A stretch of DNA of 64,000 nucleotides from contig NZ_JAQIVH010000014.1 of NCBI RefSeq assembly GCF_028746185.1, positions 1 through 64,000 on the forward strand, read 5' to 3'. Each line of letters starts with the position of its first letter. Position 1 is the first letter of the stretch. Of this stretch, positions 15,979 to 23,456 are shown one piece after another. A program made the position numbers and the translations under genes. Under the pieces are notes generated by a model. That model saw only the letters and a program-made list of their open reading frames with translations. It did no database searches and was not told the origin of the DNA. The stretch is from Paenibacillus_E qinlingensis (GTDB taxonomy: Bacteria; Bacillota; Bacilli; Paenibacillales; NBRC-103111).

Positions 15979-18357
15979 ATGAATTCCATTCCTATGTATA
16001 CAACGCCGTTAGGCTTTAAACCAACGATAGAACGTCCAATTCCGCATGCCCAAATGGCGCTTCTTACGAATAGCACGAAGCTCGTACCCGATGGTGATTC
16101 GGATAGCTACTTCTTCCGCGACTTAGAGGAGCACGGTATCCTGCTCAATGAAGCTCAGATCAAGGCTGTCAGACACTTCAAGGGGCCTCTACTCACGCTT
16201 GCTGGTGCAGGTTCTGGGAAAACGACGGTACTTGTGTGTCGTGTCGCCTACTTACTTCGTGTCCATCAGGTACAGCCTGCGAATCTGCTGCTTATTACGT
16301 TTTCCAAAAAAGCCGCTGAAGAAATGCGGGAACGTCTCACGACAATGCCCGGTCTTCATGCAAGCATGGCGGGTGTGATGCAGGTGCGGACGTTTCATGC
16401 TTTTTGTCTGCGAGTCCTGCGGATGAACGGGCTGCAACAGGAGATTCTAAGCGATGGCCGCTTTCAGCAAATCGTTTTCAAGCGAATCATGCTTAGTATG
16501 GGCTTGCAGGATACGTATCAGCCAGAGGTGCTTATTTCACTTCTTTCCTCCTACAGGATGCAGCTCATCGAGGTCGAAGATCTTCCTGAAGGCACCGAGG
16601 AGGAACGGGAAGTAAAGAAAATCTTCTTACAATATGAACAATGGAAAATGGAACAACAAAAGATAGATTTCGATGATATTTTGATCAAAGCGTACCAACT
16701 GCTCCTCCAGAATCCCGATATTCTCCGCTCCATGCAGCGTAAATTTACGTACATCAGCGTCGATGAGTTCCAAGATACGAATACGGTTCAGTATGAAATT
16801 ATTAAAATGATTGCGGCCGTTCATCAGAATCTGATGGTTGTTGGTGACGATGACCAGACGATTTACTCGTTCAATGGGGCGAGAAATGAATTTATTTTGC
16901 AATTCCATGAAGAGTACCCCACAGCAACAACAGTCACATTGGATATCAACTATCGGTCTACGTCGAGTATTGTGGGCTTAGGCAATGCGATTATTAAACA
17001 CAATGTACAGCGGAAATCGAAAACGCTCCTAGCTACAAAAGAAAGTACCCACAAACCGCATTATGTGAAACCTGCGAATAGTGATGACGAGGCCGACTGG
17101 TTAATCGACGATATACGGCTTAAAGTTGCTGAAGGTGGCAGCCAATATGGGGATTTCGCGATTTTGTATCGAACAGCGAGCAACAGTCGGGCTATTATTG
17201 AGCAACTCATTCTGCATAACCTTCCTTTTGTGGATTATGGAACCAATGATTCGTTCTACGAGCAGTGGATGGTGAAGCCGATTATTGACCATTTGCGGAT
17301 TGCGCATGAGCGGAGGAATTTCGAAGCCATCGAAGGCGTCCTCCCCTCATTATATATTGGACGAGACCAAGGCATGCGTATTATTCAAGATCAAGAAGCG
17401 ATTCAGGCGAAAAAGTGGCCTTTAATTCATCTGCTGGGGCTCCCACAGTTAAAGGAATTTCAGAAAGAAAAGCTGAAAGCCCGCATTCGTTTGATTAAAT
17501 CCCTCGTGGACATGACGCCACTCGCAGCCATTCAGGCGATTCGCAAAGATTTCTATGATACGTTCCTTGAGACGAATAAGCGCAGCAAGCTCACACAACA
17601 TCGTGAAATGCTGAAAGAAACACTGGATGAGCTGGAGTCCTCTGCCAAGCGGTTCAATACGGTTGAGCAGTTCCTTTATTTTATCCATGAAGTAGCAGAA
17701 AAACGCACAGAAATGCGGACCCAAAGCAAACAACAATTCGCGGATAAAATTTCGCTGATGACGATTCATAAATCGAAGGGACTCGAGTTCCCGGTCGTGT
17801 ACCTGCTCTGTGCGATTGAAGGCAATATGCCGCATAGCTCGGCACTCGATGCAAGCCATTTGGACGATGTCAAAATGGCGGGCGTCGTTGCGCGGGATAA
17901 GACGGCTGCCGCGCTCGAGGAAGAACGGCGACTGGCCTATGTCGCCGTGACAAGAGCGAAAGGCGAGCTGCTGATCAGCTCGCCGGCGTTCTACCGCGGG
18001 AAGAAGGCGGAGCCTTCCCGCTTCTTGCTGTCCGCGTTCCCTGGCGCGGACGCAGGGGTTGTTACCAGCCGCAGCAAGCCGGCTGGCGGGTTTACGGCCG
18101 CTGGCGGAGCTGCGGCCGGGCGTTCAGTCGCGAGCGGAGCTGCGACTGGCGGGCGGGCAGCCACTGGCGGAGCCGTGGCTGGGGCTGCTGCGACCGCGAC
18201 CGAGCGGGTCGCGGCGTGGTTGTGCAGCGCGACCGGCTGCAAAGCCTGGTCGCGGATCTCTTCGCCGCAGGAGGCACGACTCGCGGCGAAGGCGTGCCCG
18301 CTCTGCGGCGCGGGCATGGTCAAGGGCAGCCGCGAGATCGCGCTGGCGCGGCGGTAG
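15979..18357 (+). CDS. UvrD/PcrA-like superfamily 1 DNA helicase with zinc-ribbon tail
   Basis: A 792-residue ATP-dependent 3'-5' DNA helicase. Motifs in order: Walker A LTLAGAGSGKTT, TFSKKAAEEMRERL, Walker B VDEFQDTN, motif III VVGDDDQTIYSFNGA, motif IV LDINYRSTSSI, motif V TIHKSKGLEFPVVYL and motif VI LAYVAVTRAK. The last ~120 residues are unusual: an Ala/Gly-rich low-complexity linker (about 690-745), very GC-rich at DNA level, then a four-cysteine module (CSATGC and CPLCG) likely to bind zinc. The ATG at 15979 follows AGGTGG; the upstream start at 15934 would add 15 residues. Role in DNA repair or recombination is inferred. Confidence 0.88.
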   Translation: MNSIPMYTTPLGFKPTIERPIPHAQMALLTNSTKLVPDGDSDSYFFRDLEEHGILLNEAQIKAVRHFKGPLLTLAGAGSGKTTVLVCRVAYLLRVHQVQPANLLLITFSKKAAEEMRERLTTMPGLHASMAGVMQVRTFHAFCLRVLRMNGLQQEILSDGRFQQIVFKRIMLSMGLQDTYQPEVLISLLSSYRMQLIEVEDLPEGTEEEREVKKIFLQYEQWKMEQQKIDFDDILIKAYQLLLQNPDILRSMQRKFTYISVDEFQDTNTVQYEIIKMIAAVHQNLMVVGDDDQTIYSFNGARNEFILQFHEEYPTATTVTLDINYRSTSSIVGLGNAIIKHNVQRKSKTLLATKESTHKPHYVKPANSDDEADWLIDDIRLKVAEGGSQYGDFAILYRTASNSRAIIEQLILHNLPFVDYGTNDSFYEQWMVKPIIDHLRIAHERRNFEAIEGVLPSLYIGRDQGMRIIQDQEAIQAKKWPLIHLLGLPQLKEFQKEKLKARIRLIKSLVDMTPLAAIQAIRKDFYDTFLETNKRSKLTQHREMLKETLDELESSAKRFNTVEQFLYFIHEVAEKRTEMRTQSKQQFADKISLMTIHKSKGLEFPVVYLLCAIEGNMPHSSALDASHLDDVKMAGVVARDKTAAALEEERRLAYVAVTRAKGELLISSPAFYRGKKAEPSRFLLSAFPGADAGVVTSRSKPAGGFTAAGGAAAGRSVASGAATGGRAATGGAVAGAAATATERVAAWLCSATGCKAWSRISSPQEARLAAKACPLCGAGMVKGSREIALARR

Positions 18358-18386
18358 CGGCTGTTGCTCCCTGCCTCATGCGACTC

Positions 18387-18467
18387 GAATGTTGTATGGC
18401 ATACAACATTCCCCTGCTACATGAGGCTTCAAACAAAAGAATGTTGTACATCCTACAACATTCTTTT
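18387..18467. repeat. Pair of long palindromes 52 nt apart
   Basis: A perfect 25-nt palindrome built on GAATGTTGTATG lies at 18387-18411. A 33-nt one, with arms AAAAGAATGTTGTA-like and a short loop, lies at 18435-18467. Both share GAATGTTGTA, and their centres are 52 nt apart, the same spacing as the tandem palindromes that follow. Confidence 0.75.
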
Positions 18468-18514
18468 GTACTTTTGTGCGCTAGCGTGCCGCCGCTGGAC
18501 CGGCCAATGTTCCT

Positions 18515-18836
18515 GCGCACAATTTTTGTGCGTTAGCATACCGCCACTGCCGGCTGATGCCCTTGCGCACATTTTTTGTGCGCTAGCATGCCGCGGCTGG
18601 ACCGGCCAATGCCCTTGCGCACAATTTTTGTGCGCTAGCATACCTCCACTGGCCCAGCCGATGTCCCTGCGCACAATTTTTGTGCGCTAGCGTGCCGCGG
18701 CTGGACCGGCCAATGTCCCTGCGCACATTTTTTGTGCGCTAGCATGCCGCGGCTGGACCGGCCGATGCCCTTGCGCACAATTTTTGAGCGCTAGCATACC
18801 TCCACTGGCCCTGCTGATGTCCTCGCGCACAGTTAC
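18515..18836. repeat. 52-bp tandem repeats each carrying a GCGCACAA palindrome
   Basis: Six full units and a partial begin with GCGCAC at 18515, 18565, 18617, 18669, 18721, 18773 and 18825, a period of 50 then 52 nt. Each contains a hairpin with arms GCGCACAA and TTGTGCGC, followed by CTAGCAT. Two unit types mostly alternate: one continues CCGCGGCTGGACCGGCC, the other CCTCCACTGGCC. With the palindrome pair before it this fills the 550-bp gap between the helicase and tpx. No credible gene is present. Confidence 0.85.
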
Positions 18837-18845
18837 CTCCAAAAC

Positions 18846-18883
18846 CAAAGAGCAGCCATCCCACAAGGGATGACTGCTCTTTC
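18846..18883. terminator. Bidirectional terminator after tpx
   Basis: AAAGAGCAG (18847-18855) pairs with CTGCTCTTT (18874-18882), with inner CATCCC/GGGATG pairing. It closes the minus-strand tpx transcript and could also stop plus-strand read-through from the helicase and repeats. Confidence 0.85.
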
Positions 18884-18911
18884 TTTCATCTCGACATTTC
18901 ACATCGACATA

Positions 18912-19442
18912 TTATACTAACGTTCTCAATGCCTCCAAAGCTGCCTCATAATTCGGATGGTTACTCATTTCAGTCAAATACTCCACATAGCGAACCGTAT
19001 CATTCGCATCCACGATGAAAATCGCACGCTGATCCAACTGGATCTCTTTGATAAGCACGCCGTATGCTTGCCCGAATGAACGGTTTTTGTAGTCGGAAAG
19101 GGTGACGACTTTATCAATCCCAGCAGCTCCGCAGAAACGGCTTTGTGCAAAAGGCAGATCCACCGAAATCGTCAAAATAACGACATCGTCACCAAGTTTG
19201 TCGGCTTCCACATTGAAGCGGCGTGTCTGAGCGTCACATGTCCCCGTATCGACGGATGGCACAACGGAAATGAGCTTCACTTTACCCGCATAATCCGCCA
19301 GGCTCACTTCGGTCATCAAGTCCTTATTCACTTTAAAATCTGGTGCTTGATCCCCTACTTTGATTTGTGGTCCCAGTAAAGTGATAGGGTTGCCTCCAAG
19401 GGTAGCGACGCCTGTGCGTTCTTGTAAGTGTGTCTGTGTCAT
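18912..19442 (-). CDS. tpx: Thiol peroxidase Tpx (peroxiredoxin)
   Basis: A 176-residue cytoplasmic peroxiredoxin that reduces hydrogen and organic peroxides using thioredoxin. The peroxidatic Cys lies in VPSVDTGTCDAQTRRFN and the resolving Cys in SRFCGAAGIDKV, the atypical 2-Cys Tpx layout. AGGAGG is well placed before the ATG. It lies 75 nt downstream of trxA on the same strand, so it probably belongs to or follows a trxB-trxA-tpx unit supplying electrons to this enzyme. Confidence 0.95.
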   Translation of the reverse strand: MTQTHLQERTGVATLGGNPITLLGPQIKVGDQAPDFKVNKDLMTEVSLADYAGKVKLISVVPSVDTGTCDAQTRRFNVEADKLGDDVVILTISVDLPFAQSRFCGAAGIDKVVTLSDYKNRSFGQAYGVLIKEIQLDQRAIFIVDANDTVRYVEYLTEMSNHPNYEAALEALRTLV

Positions 19443-19517
19443 ATGGTATTCCTCCTAAGGTATATGCGAATGGTTTGTTTTCGTATTTTTACTGCGATTT
19501 ATGAGATACAGCCTAAC

Positions 19518-19829
19518 TTATACCGCTGCAATAACAGCTTTCAATTTCTCTTTGCTCTGCAACCCAACCAGCTGATCAACCACTTGCCCATCTTTAAAAA
19601 CAAGTAAGGTCGGGATGCTCATCACGTTGTACTTTGCAGCGGATTCTGGGTTATCATCGACGTTGATTTTAACGATTTTCGCATTGTCACCGAGTTCGGC
19701 CGAGAGTTCATCTAGGATTGGAGCGATCATTTTACAAGGGCCGCACCATGGCGCCCAGAAATCGACAAGGACAGTACCGGTACTTGTTTCATTTTGAAAA
19801 GTAGCATCAGATATATGATTAACGGACAT
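19518..19829 (-). CDS. trxA: Thioredoxin
   Basis: A 103-residue thioredoxin that reduces protein disulfides and serves peroxidases such as Tpx next door. The active site is FWAPWCGPCKM, with the cis-Pro loop VMSIPTLLVFKDG. Its ATG overlaps the end of trxB by 11 nt, so translation is coupled. This is likely a stress-linked additional thioredoxin, given the operon and its operator-like boxes. Confidence 0.95.
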   Translation of the reverse strand: MSVNHISDATFQNETSTGTVLVDFWAPWCGPCKMIAPILDELSAELGDNAKIVKINVDDNPESAAKYNVMSIPTLLVFKDGQVVDQLVGLQSKEKLKAVIAAV

Positions 19830-20793
19830 TGCTCATTCCTCCTTGAAGTGCTAGTTCTTGTTCTTGTGAAGCATGCTCAGAAATAAAACGTTCGGCATCA
19901 AGCGCGGCCATACAGCCACTTCCTGCTGAAGTAATCGCTTGACGATAGATCCGATCTTGTACATCGCCACAAGCGAACACCCCTGGGATCGACGTCTGGG
20001 ACGTACCTGGGATCACTTGCAAGTAGCCGAGCTCATCGGTTGGCAGCTGTCCACCTAAGAAACTCGTGTTCGGGGTATGCCCGATTGCTAGGAAAATCCC
20101 GTCAGCCTCCAGTAATTCTTCTTCACCTGTAGCGTTATTGTGGACTTTCAGTCCTGTCACACCCATCGGCCCTGCCACCACTTCAAGTGGTGTACGATTC
20201 AAGCTCCAAGCTACTTTGCTATTGCCACGAGCGTGATCCTGCATGATTTTCGAAGCTTTGAGATCATCTCTGCGATGAACCACACGTACTTCGGAAGCGA
20301 ATCGAGTTAGAAACTGTGCCTCCTCCATTGCTGTGTCACCGCCGCCGATAACGATGATTTTTTTATTCCTGAAGAAAAATCCGTCACACGTTGCGCAGGT
20401 ACTTACCCCTTTGCCGATATTGTCAGCTTCACCAGGTATCCCTAATTTCTTAGCTGTTGCACCTGTTGAAATAATTAGCGAGTCCGCTGTCAATTGCCCG
20501 CCATCCTCGAGGAATAAGGTAAATGGACGTTTGGAAAAGTCCACCTCGGTAACGCGCCCCGACTGAATCGTGGCCCCAAAGCGAAGCGCTTGTTTCCGCA
20601 TGTTATCCATCAGCTCAGGTCCTGTAATCCCATCAGGGAAACCTGGGAAGTTATCGACTTCTGTTGTTGTGGTCAGTTGACCACCCGGCTGTATGCCCTC
20701 TATAACAAGCGGTGAGATGTTCGCTCTTGCTAAGTAGATGGCTGCGGTTAATCCCGCAGGTCCTGTTCCGATAATGATCGCTTTGTGATGCAT
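19819..20793 (-). CDS. trxB: Thioredoxin reductase
   Basis: A 324-residue FAD enzyme moving electrons from NADPH to thioredoxin. FAD-binding GTGPAGLTAAIYLARA, redox motif TCATCDGFFF, NADPH-binding VIGGGDTAMEEA and the C-terminal GVFACGDVQD are all present. The ATG at 20793 follows AAAGGAGGAATTCCT; the formal start at 20847 would add 18 residues from the operator region. It leads a trxB-trxA-tpx cluster. A strong promoter with two OhrR-like boxes lies directly upstream, suggesting induction by organic peroxide or related stress. Confidence 0.95.
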   Translation of the reverse strand: MHHKAIIIGTGPAGLTAAIYLARANISPLVIEGIQPGGQLTTTTEVDNFPGFPDGITGPELMDNMRKQALRFGATIQSGRVTEVDFSKRPFTLFLEDGGQLTADSLIISTGATAKKLGIPGEADNIGKGVSTCATCDGFFFRNKKIIVIGGGDTAMEEAQFLTRFASEVRVVHRRDDLKASKIMQDHARGNSKVAWSLNRTPLEVVAGPMGVTGLKVHNNATGEEELLEADGIFLAIGHTPNTSFLGGQLPTDELGYLQVIPGTSQTSIPGVFACGDVQDRIYRQAITSAGSGCMAALDAERFISEHASQEQELALQGGMSNVR

Positions 20794-20846
20794 AGGAATT
20801 CCTCCTTTTATATAACGTAGTGCTGATGTCGCGAATTCATGTTGCA

Positions 20847-20862
20847 TACAATTTAATTTGTA
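20847..20862. promoter_or_regulatory. OhrR-like operator box 1
   Basis: TACAATTTAATTTGTA differs by one inserted T from the OhrR-type palindrome TACAATTNAATTGTA. It lies just downstream of the expected trxB transcription start, a position that would block elongation. Assignment to a MarR/OhrR-family repressor is inference. Confidence 0.5.
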
Positions 20863-20879
20863 ACAAACCTTATGAGAGA

Positions 20880-20908
20880 ATCATATCAATCGCCACTTGT
20901 TTTGTCAA
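20880..20908 (-). promoter_or_regulatory. Strong sigma-A-type promoter of trxB
   Basis: On the minus strand a consensus TTGACA (20908-20903) is followed after exactly 17 nt by TATGAT (20885-20880). Transcription would start near 20873, about 80 nt before the trxB ATG. Confidence 0.8.
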
Positions 20909-20920
20909 CAATTAAATTGT
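20908..20920. promoter_or_regulatory. OhrR-like operator box 2
   Basis: ACAATTAAATTGT is a perfect palindrome touching the -35 end of the trxB promoter and lying just before a TACAAT (20922-20927) that could be the -10 of the divergent foldase gene. It could let one repressor control both directions. Confidence 0.5.
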
Positions 20921-21058
20921 GTACAATGTATTAATGCGCACTACCAGGTATTAAGCTCACATTCAGCTTGCACTCATACTTCTTTCAGCTTGGTCAGGCA
21001 TAATGGGTTACAGAACGAGAACGACACTAACAGCCACATCACGAGAGGACGTATATAC

Positions 21059-21970
21059 ATGAATTCAAAAAATAATCGCACATGGGTGTGGACATCATCC
21101 GCCCTTTTGGTCATCTTGATTGCTTATGCTTCGGTATTCCCACCTGTCTCTAAAAATAACGATGAGAAAGCCGTTGCCAAAGTCAACGGGGTAGAAATAA
21201 GCACGACAAAGCTCTATAACGCGTTGGTAGCAAGTGGCGGAGCGCAAACGCTAGACTCGATGATCACGGAAGAGCTTATCAGCCAAGAGAGCAAGAAAGC
21301 TGGAATCCAGATCACGGACGCCGATGTGACGAACGAGATTCAAACGATTAAAGCAACGTATGGTTCCGAGGATGAATTTAACCAAGCACTTAGCAACTAC
21401 GGCATGACACTGGACGATTTAAAGAAAAACATGCAGTCTCAAGTGACACTGAAAAAGATTTTGGAGCCACAAGTCACGGTTACTGACGATGAAATCAAAA
21501 AATATTATGATGAAAATTTAGAGTCGTTAAAAGTGCCTGCGCAAGTGAAAGCTTCTCATATCTCTGTAGCGACGGAAGCTGAGGCTGAGGCTATTATCGC
21601 GAAGTTGAAAAGCGGCGGGGATTTCGCAACACTAGCGAAGGAAAGTTCCACGGATGCCGCAACGAAGGATAAAGGCGGAGATCTGGGCTATATCTCGGCC
21701 GGACAAGGAGATCCCGTGTTTGAAGCCGCGGCATTTGCTTTGGAAACTGGCGGTCTAAGCTCCGCTGTACAAACAGCAACAGGTTACGATGTGATTAAAG
21801 TAACGGATCACAAAGCTGCTTCAACTCCAACACTTGCAGACAAAACAGCTACAATTAAACAATCGTTAGTCGATCAAAAGATCTCAACACTATCCCAAAC
21901 TTGGTTGGAACAAAAGAAATCCGAAGCAAAAATTGAAAATAATCTTGCTGACTTGACGAAGACAACCTAG
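21059..21970 (+). CDS. PrsA-like membrane-anchored foldase (parvulin peptidyl-prolyl isomerase)
   Basis: A 303-residue protein. An N-terminal membrane anchor (about 9-27) has no lipobox cysteine, unlike true PrsA lipoproteins. A SurA/PrsA-type helical chaperone part follows (about 40-150), then a parvulin rotamase domain (about 160-250) with the signatures VKASHISVATEAEA, DFATLAKESSTDAATKDKGG and DLGYISAGQGDPVFEAAAFA. It should assist folding of exported proteins outside the membrane. The ATG at 21059 follows GAGAGG. It is divergent from trxB and may share its redox or peroxide control. Confidence 0.85.
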   Translation: MNSKNNRTWVWTSSALLVILIAYASVFPPVSKNNDEKAVAKVNGVEISTTKLYNALVASGGAQTLDSMITEELISQESKKAGIQITDADVTNEIQTIKATYGSEDEFNQALSNYGMTLDDLKKNMQSQVTLKKILEPQVTVTDDEIKKYYDENLESLKVPAQVKASHISVATEAEAEAIIAKLKSGGDFATLAKESSTDAATKDKGGDLGYISAGQGDPVFEAAAFALETGGLSSAVQTATGYDVIKVTDHKAASTPTLADKTATIKQSLVDQKISTLSQTWLEQKKSEAKIENNLADLTKTT

Positions 21971-22097
21971 TTTTGGCTGAGTGAGGCGTATGTAAATTCG
22001 GGCGAGCAGCGGTCGGTGCAATTGATGCCTGCCGTCGGTGGGGTGAATAGAGCGGGAAAGCGACCTGAGTCCTGTGCGGCGGATGCCCTCGGACTGA

Positions 22098-22286
22098 AAT
22101 AACTGTAAAATAGGTAGTTAATTTGAGCCTTTTCCATCGGAAATGCGTTGTAGATGGAAAATATACAGTTATTTCAAGCTAATTTTAGCTTATTCTGAAA
22201 AATGCCCCCATTTAACTACAGAAAATCCATCTATTTCGAAAATTCAAGCTTAATCAACCGAAATAGCTGTATAAAATCCAGTTAAT
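22098..22286. repeat. Quartet palindrome array C
   Basis: Four quasi-palindromes lie at 22098-22123, 22149-22174, 22211-22236 and 22261-22286, start spacings 51, 62 and 50 nt. Arms: ATAACTGTA/GTAGTTA, TAGATGGA/ACAGTTA, TAACTACA/TCCATCTA, ATAGCTGTA/TCCAGTTA. It lies between the convergent foldase and pdaA genes. The 125 nt before it hold nothing I recognise. Confidence 0.85.
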
Positions 22287-22297
22287 GCGCTCGAGAG

Positions 22298-22483
22298 ACG
22301 GTGGATTGGCGAGTATTGGCTACTTTCGGGTGCGACGGTGGAGTGGCTAATAATTGATTACTCTCGGCTCGGCGGTGGATTGACGAGTATTTAGCTACTT
22401 TCGGGTGCGACGGTGGGGTAGCTATTAACTGGCTACTCTCTGCACGACGGTTGGTTGGCAAATATCTGCTGCTCACAAACGCC
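22298..22483. repeat. 37-bp tandem repeat, five units
   Basis: Units start at 22298, 22335, 22372, 22410 and 22447, each beginning ACGGTGG or GCGGTGG and continuing through a TACT-containing half. Units 1 and 3 resemble each other (gagtatt...tactttcgggtgcg), as do 2 and 4 (gctaataa...tactctcgg), giving a roughly 75-bp higher-order period. The minus strand is open through it, with a 25-residue repeat, but there is no ribosome site, so I do not call a gene. Confidence 0.85.
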
Positions 22484-22517
22484 ACGGCAGATTGGTACCC
22501 CTTCTCTACACAACACC

Positions 22518-22552
22518 AAAACCCCCTTAGCTACAAGAGCTAAGGGGGTTTT
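22518..22552. terminator. Bidirectional terminator near pdaA
   Basis: ACCCCCTTAGCT (22521-22532) pairs with AGCTAAGGGGGT (22538-22549), with A residues on the left and T on the right, so it can end transcripts from either side. Confidence 0.88.
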
Positions 22553-22571
22553 CCTATCTTTTCCTATCCTT

Positions 22572-23357
22572 TTACGGTGTGCGAAGCTTCATCTCGTCCA
22601 AGCTCTTGAACTGGTAGCCCTGCGCACGCGCAGCGTCAATGATTTTACCGAGCGCTTCCGTATTATCGCTGGATACGGAATGCAATAGGATGACAGCACC
22701 TGGATGCAGCTGGGCCATCACATTTTTGTAGGCATACTCCCAGCCCTTCTGATGCTTGGGTTCCCAGTCGCGATACGCCACGGACCAGAACACATTCGTG
22801 TAGTTCAATCCTTGGCTAACAGCCATTGAGCGGTCATTGAAAATGCCCCGCGGCGCGCGCAGATAGTGCATTTCCTTTTGCCCCGTCACCGCGGCGACCT
22901 CGTCTTTCACTTGGTTCAACTCTTTCTGAATGCGCTCCGCTGGAATCTGACTCATATCGGGATGGCTCCATGAATGGTTGCCGATCAGATGCCCCTCGGC
23001 GGCCATGCGCTTGAGCAGCTCTGGTTCTGTCCGAATGTAGTGGCCTGTCACAAAAAATATAGCCGGCACTTGCTTCTCTTTGAGCACATCCAGAATTCGA
23101 CCTGTGTAGCCCTGTTCATACCCATTATCGAAGGTTAAGTACAATTCCTTTTGTGACTGATCGCCTGTAAACACAGCGCCGCGCTGCTTCAAGAGACCCT
23201 TGAATCCCTCTTCATCGATTGATGGCGGCCCGCCGTTGACACTCTTTTTGAAACCAAAATGATAGGTTCCATCCGCTGAGACCATGGTTATCTGCCCCGC
23301 CATAAGAGCTAGGGAAAATAGGAGAATTCGCAAGATTTTCATAGGGATGTCATGCAC
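22572..23357 (-). CDS. pdaA: Polysaccharide deacetylase PdaA (delta-lactam-forming)
   Basis: A 261-residue exported enzyme that removes the N-acetyl group from muramic acid during spore cortex formation, leading to muramic delta-lactam. It follows Bacillus PdaA closely: signal peptide ending near TMVSADG, YHFGFKKSVNGGPPSIDEEG, motif 1 TFDNGYE (Asn in place of the second Asp, as in PdaA), metal motif GNHSWSHPD, LRAPRGIFNDRS and the C-terminal ILLHSVS. Two starts are possible: the ATG at 23357 is only 3 nt from AAGGAG, and the ATG at 23342 is 14 nt away. Confidence 0.92.
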   Translation of the reverse strand: MHDIPMKILRILLFSLALMAGQITMVSADGTYHFGFKKSVNGGPPSIDEEGFKGLLKQRGAVFTGDQSQKELYLTFDNGYEQGYTGRILDVLKEKQVPAIFFVTGHYIRTEPELLKRMAAEGHLIGNHSWSHPDMSQIPAERIQKELNQVKDEVAAVTGQKEMHYLRAPRGIFNDRSMAVSQGLNYTNVFWSVAYRDWEPKHQKGWEYAYKNVMAQLHPGAVILLHSVSSDNTEALGKIIDAARAQGYQFKSLDEMKLRTP

Positions 23358-23456
23358 TCCTTGCCTTGTGTGATGAGTTGTGGCGAGTTACTGCCAACAA
23401 GAACTGTTACTAATATGCCACACCACGGCAGGAGATTATGTGTTCATTCCTCAATC

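Noticed and set aside
22098..22286. Quartet arrays considered as CRISPR arrays
   Set aside because: Only four repeats, imperfectly conserved and palindromic, linkers of two fixed lengths without spacer-like diversity of similar size, and no cas genes.
22098..22286. Quartet motifs considered as rho-independent terminators
   Set aside because: The stems are short and AT-rich, lack a following T-run, and true terminators are present separately in the same gaps.
22282..22485. Open minus-strand frame with a 25-residue repeat (RRAESSQLIATPPSHPKVAK)
   Set aside because: It is produced by the 37-bp tandem repeat, whose paired units total 75 nt and keep the frame; no ribosome site and biased composition.
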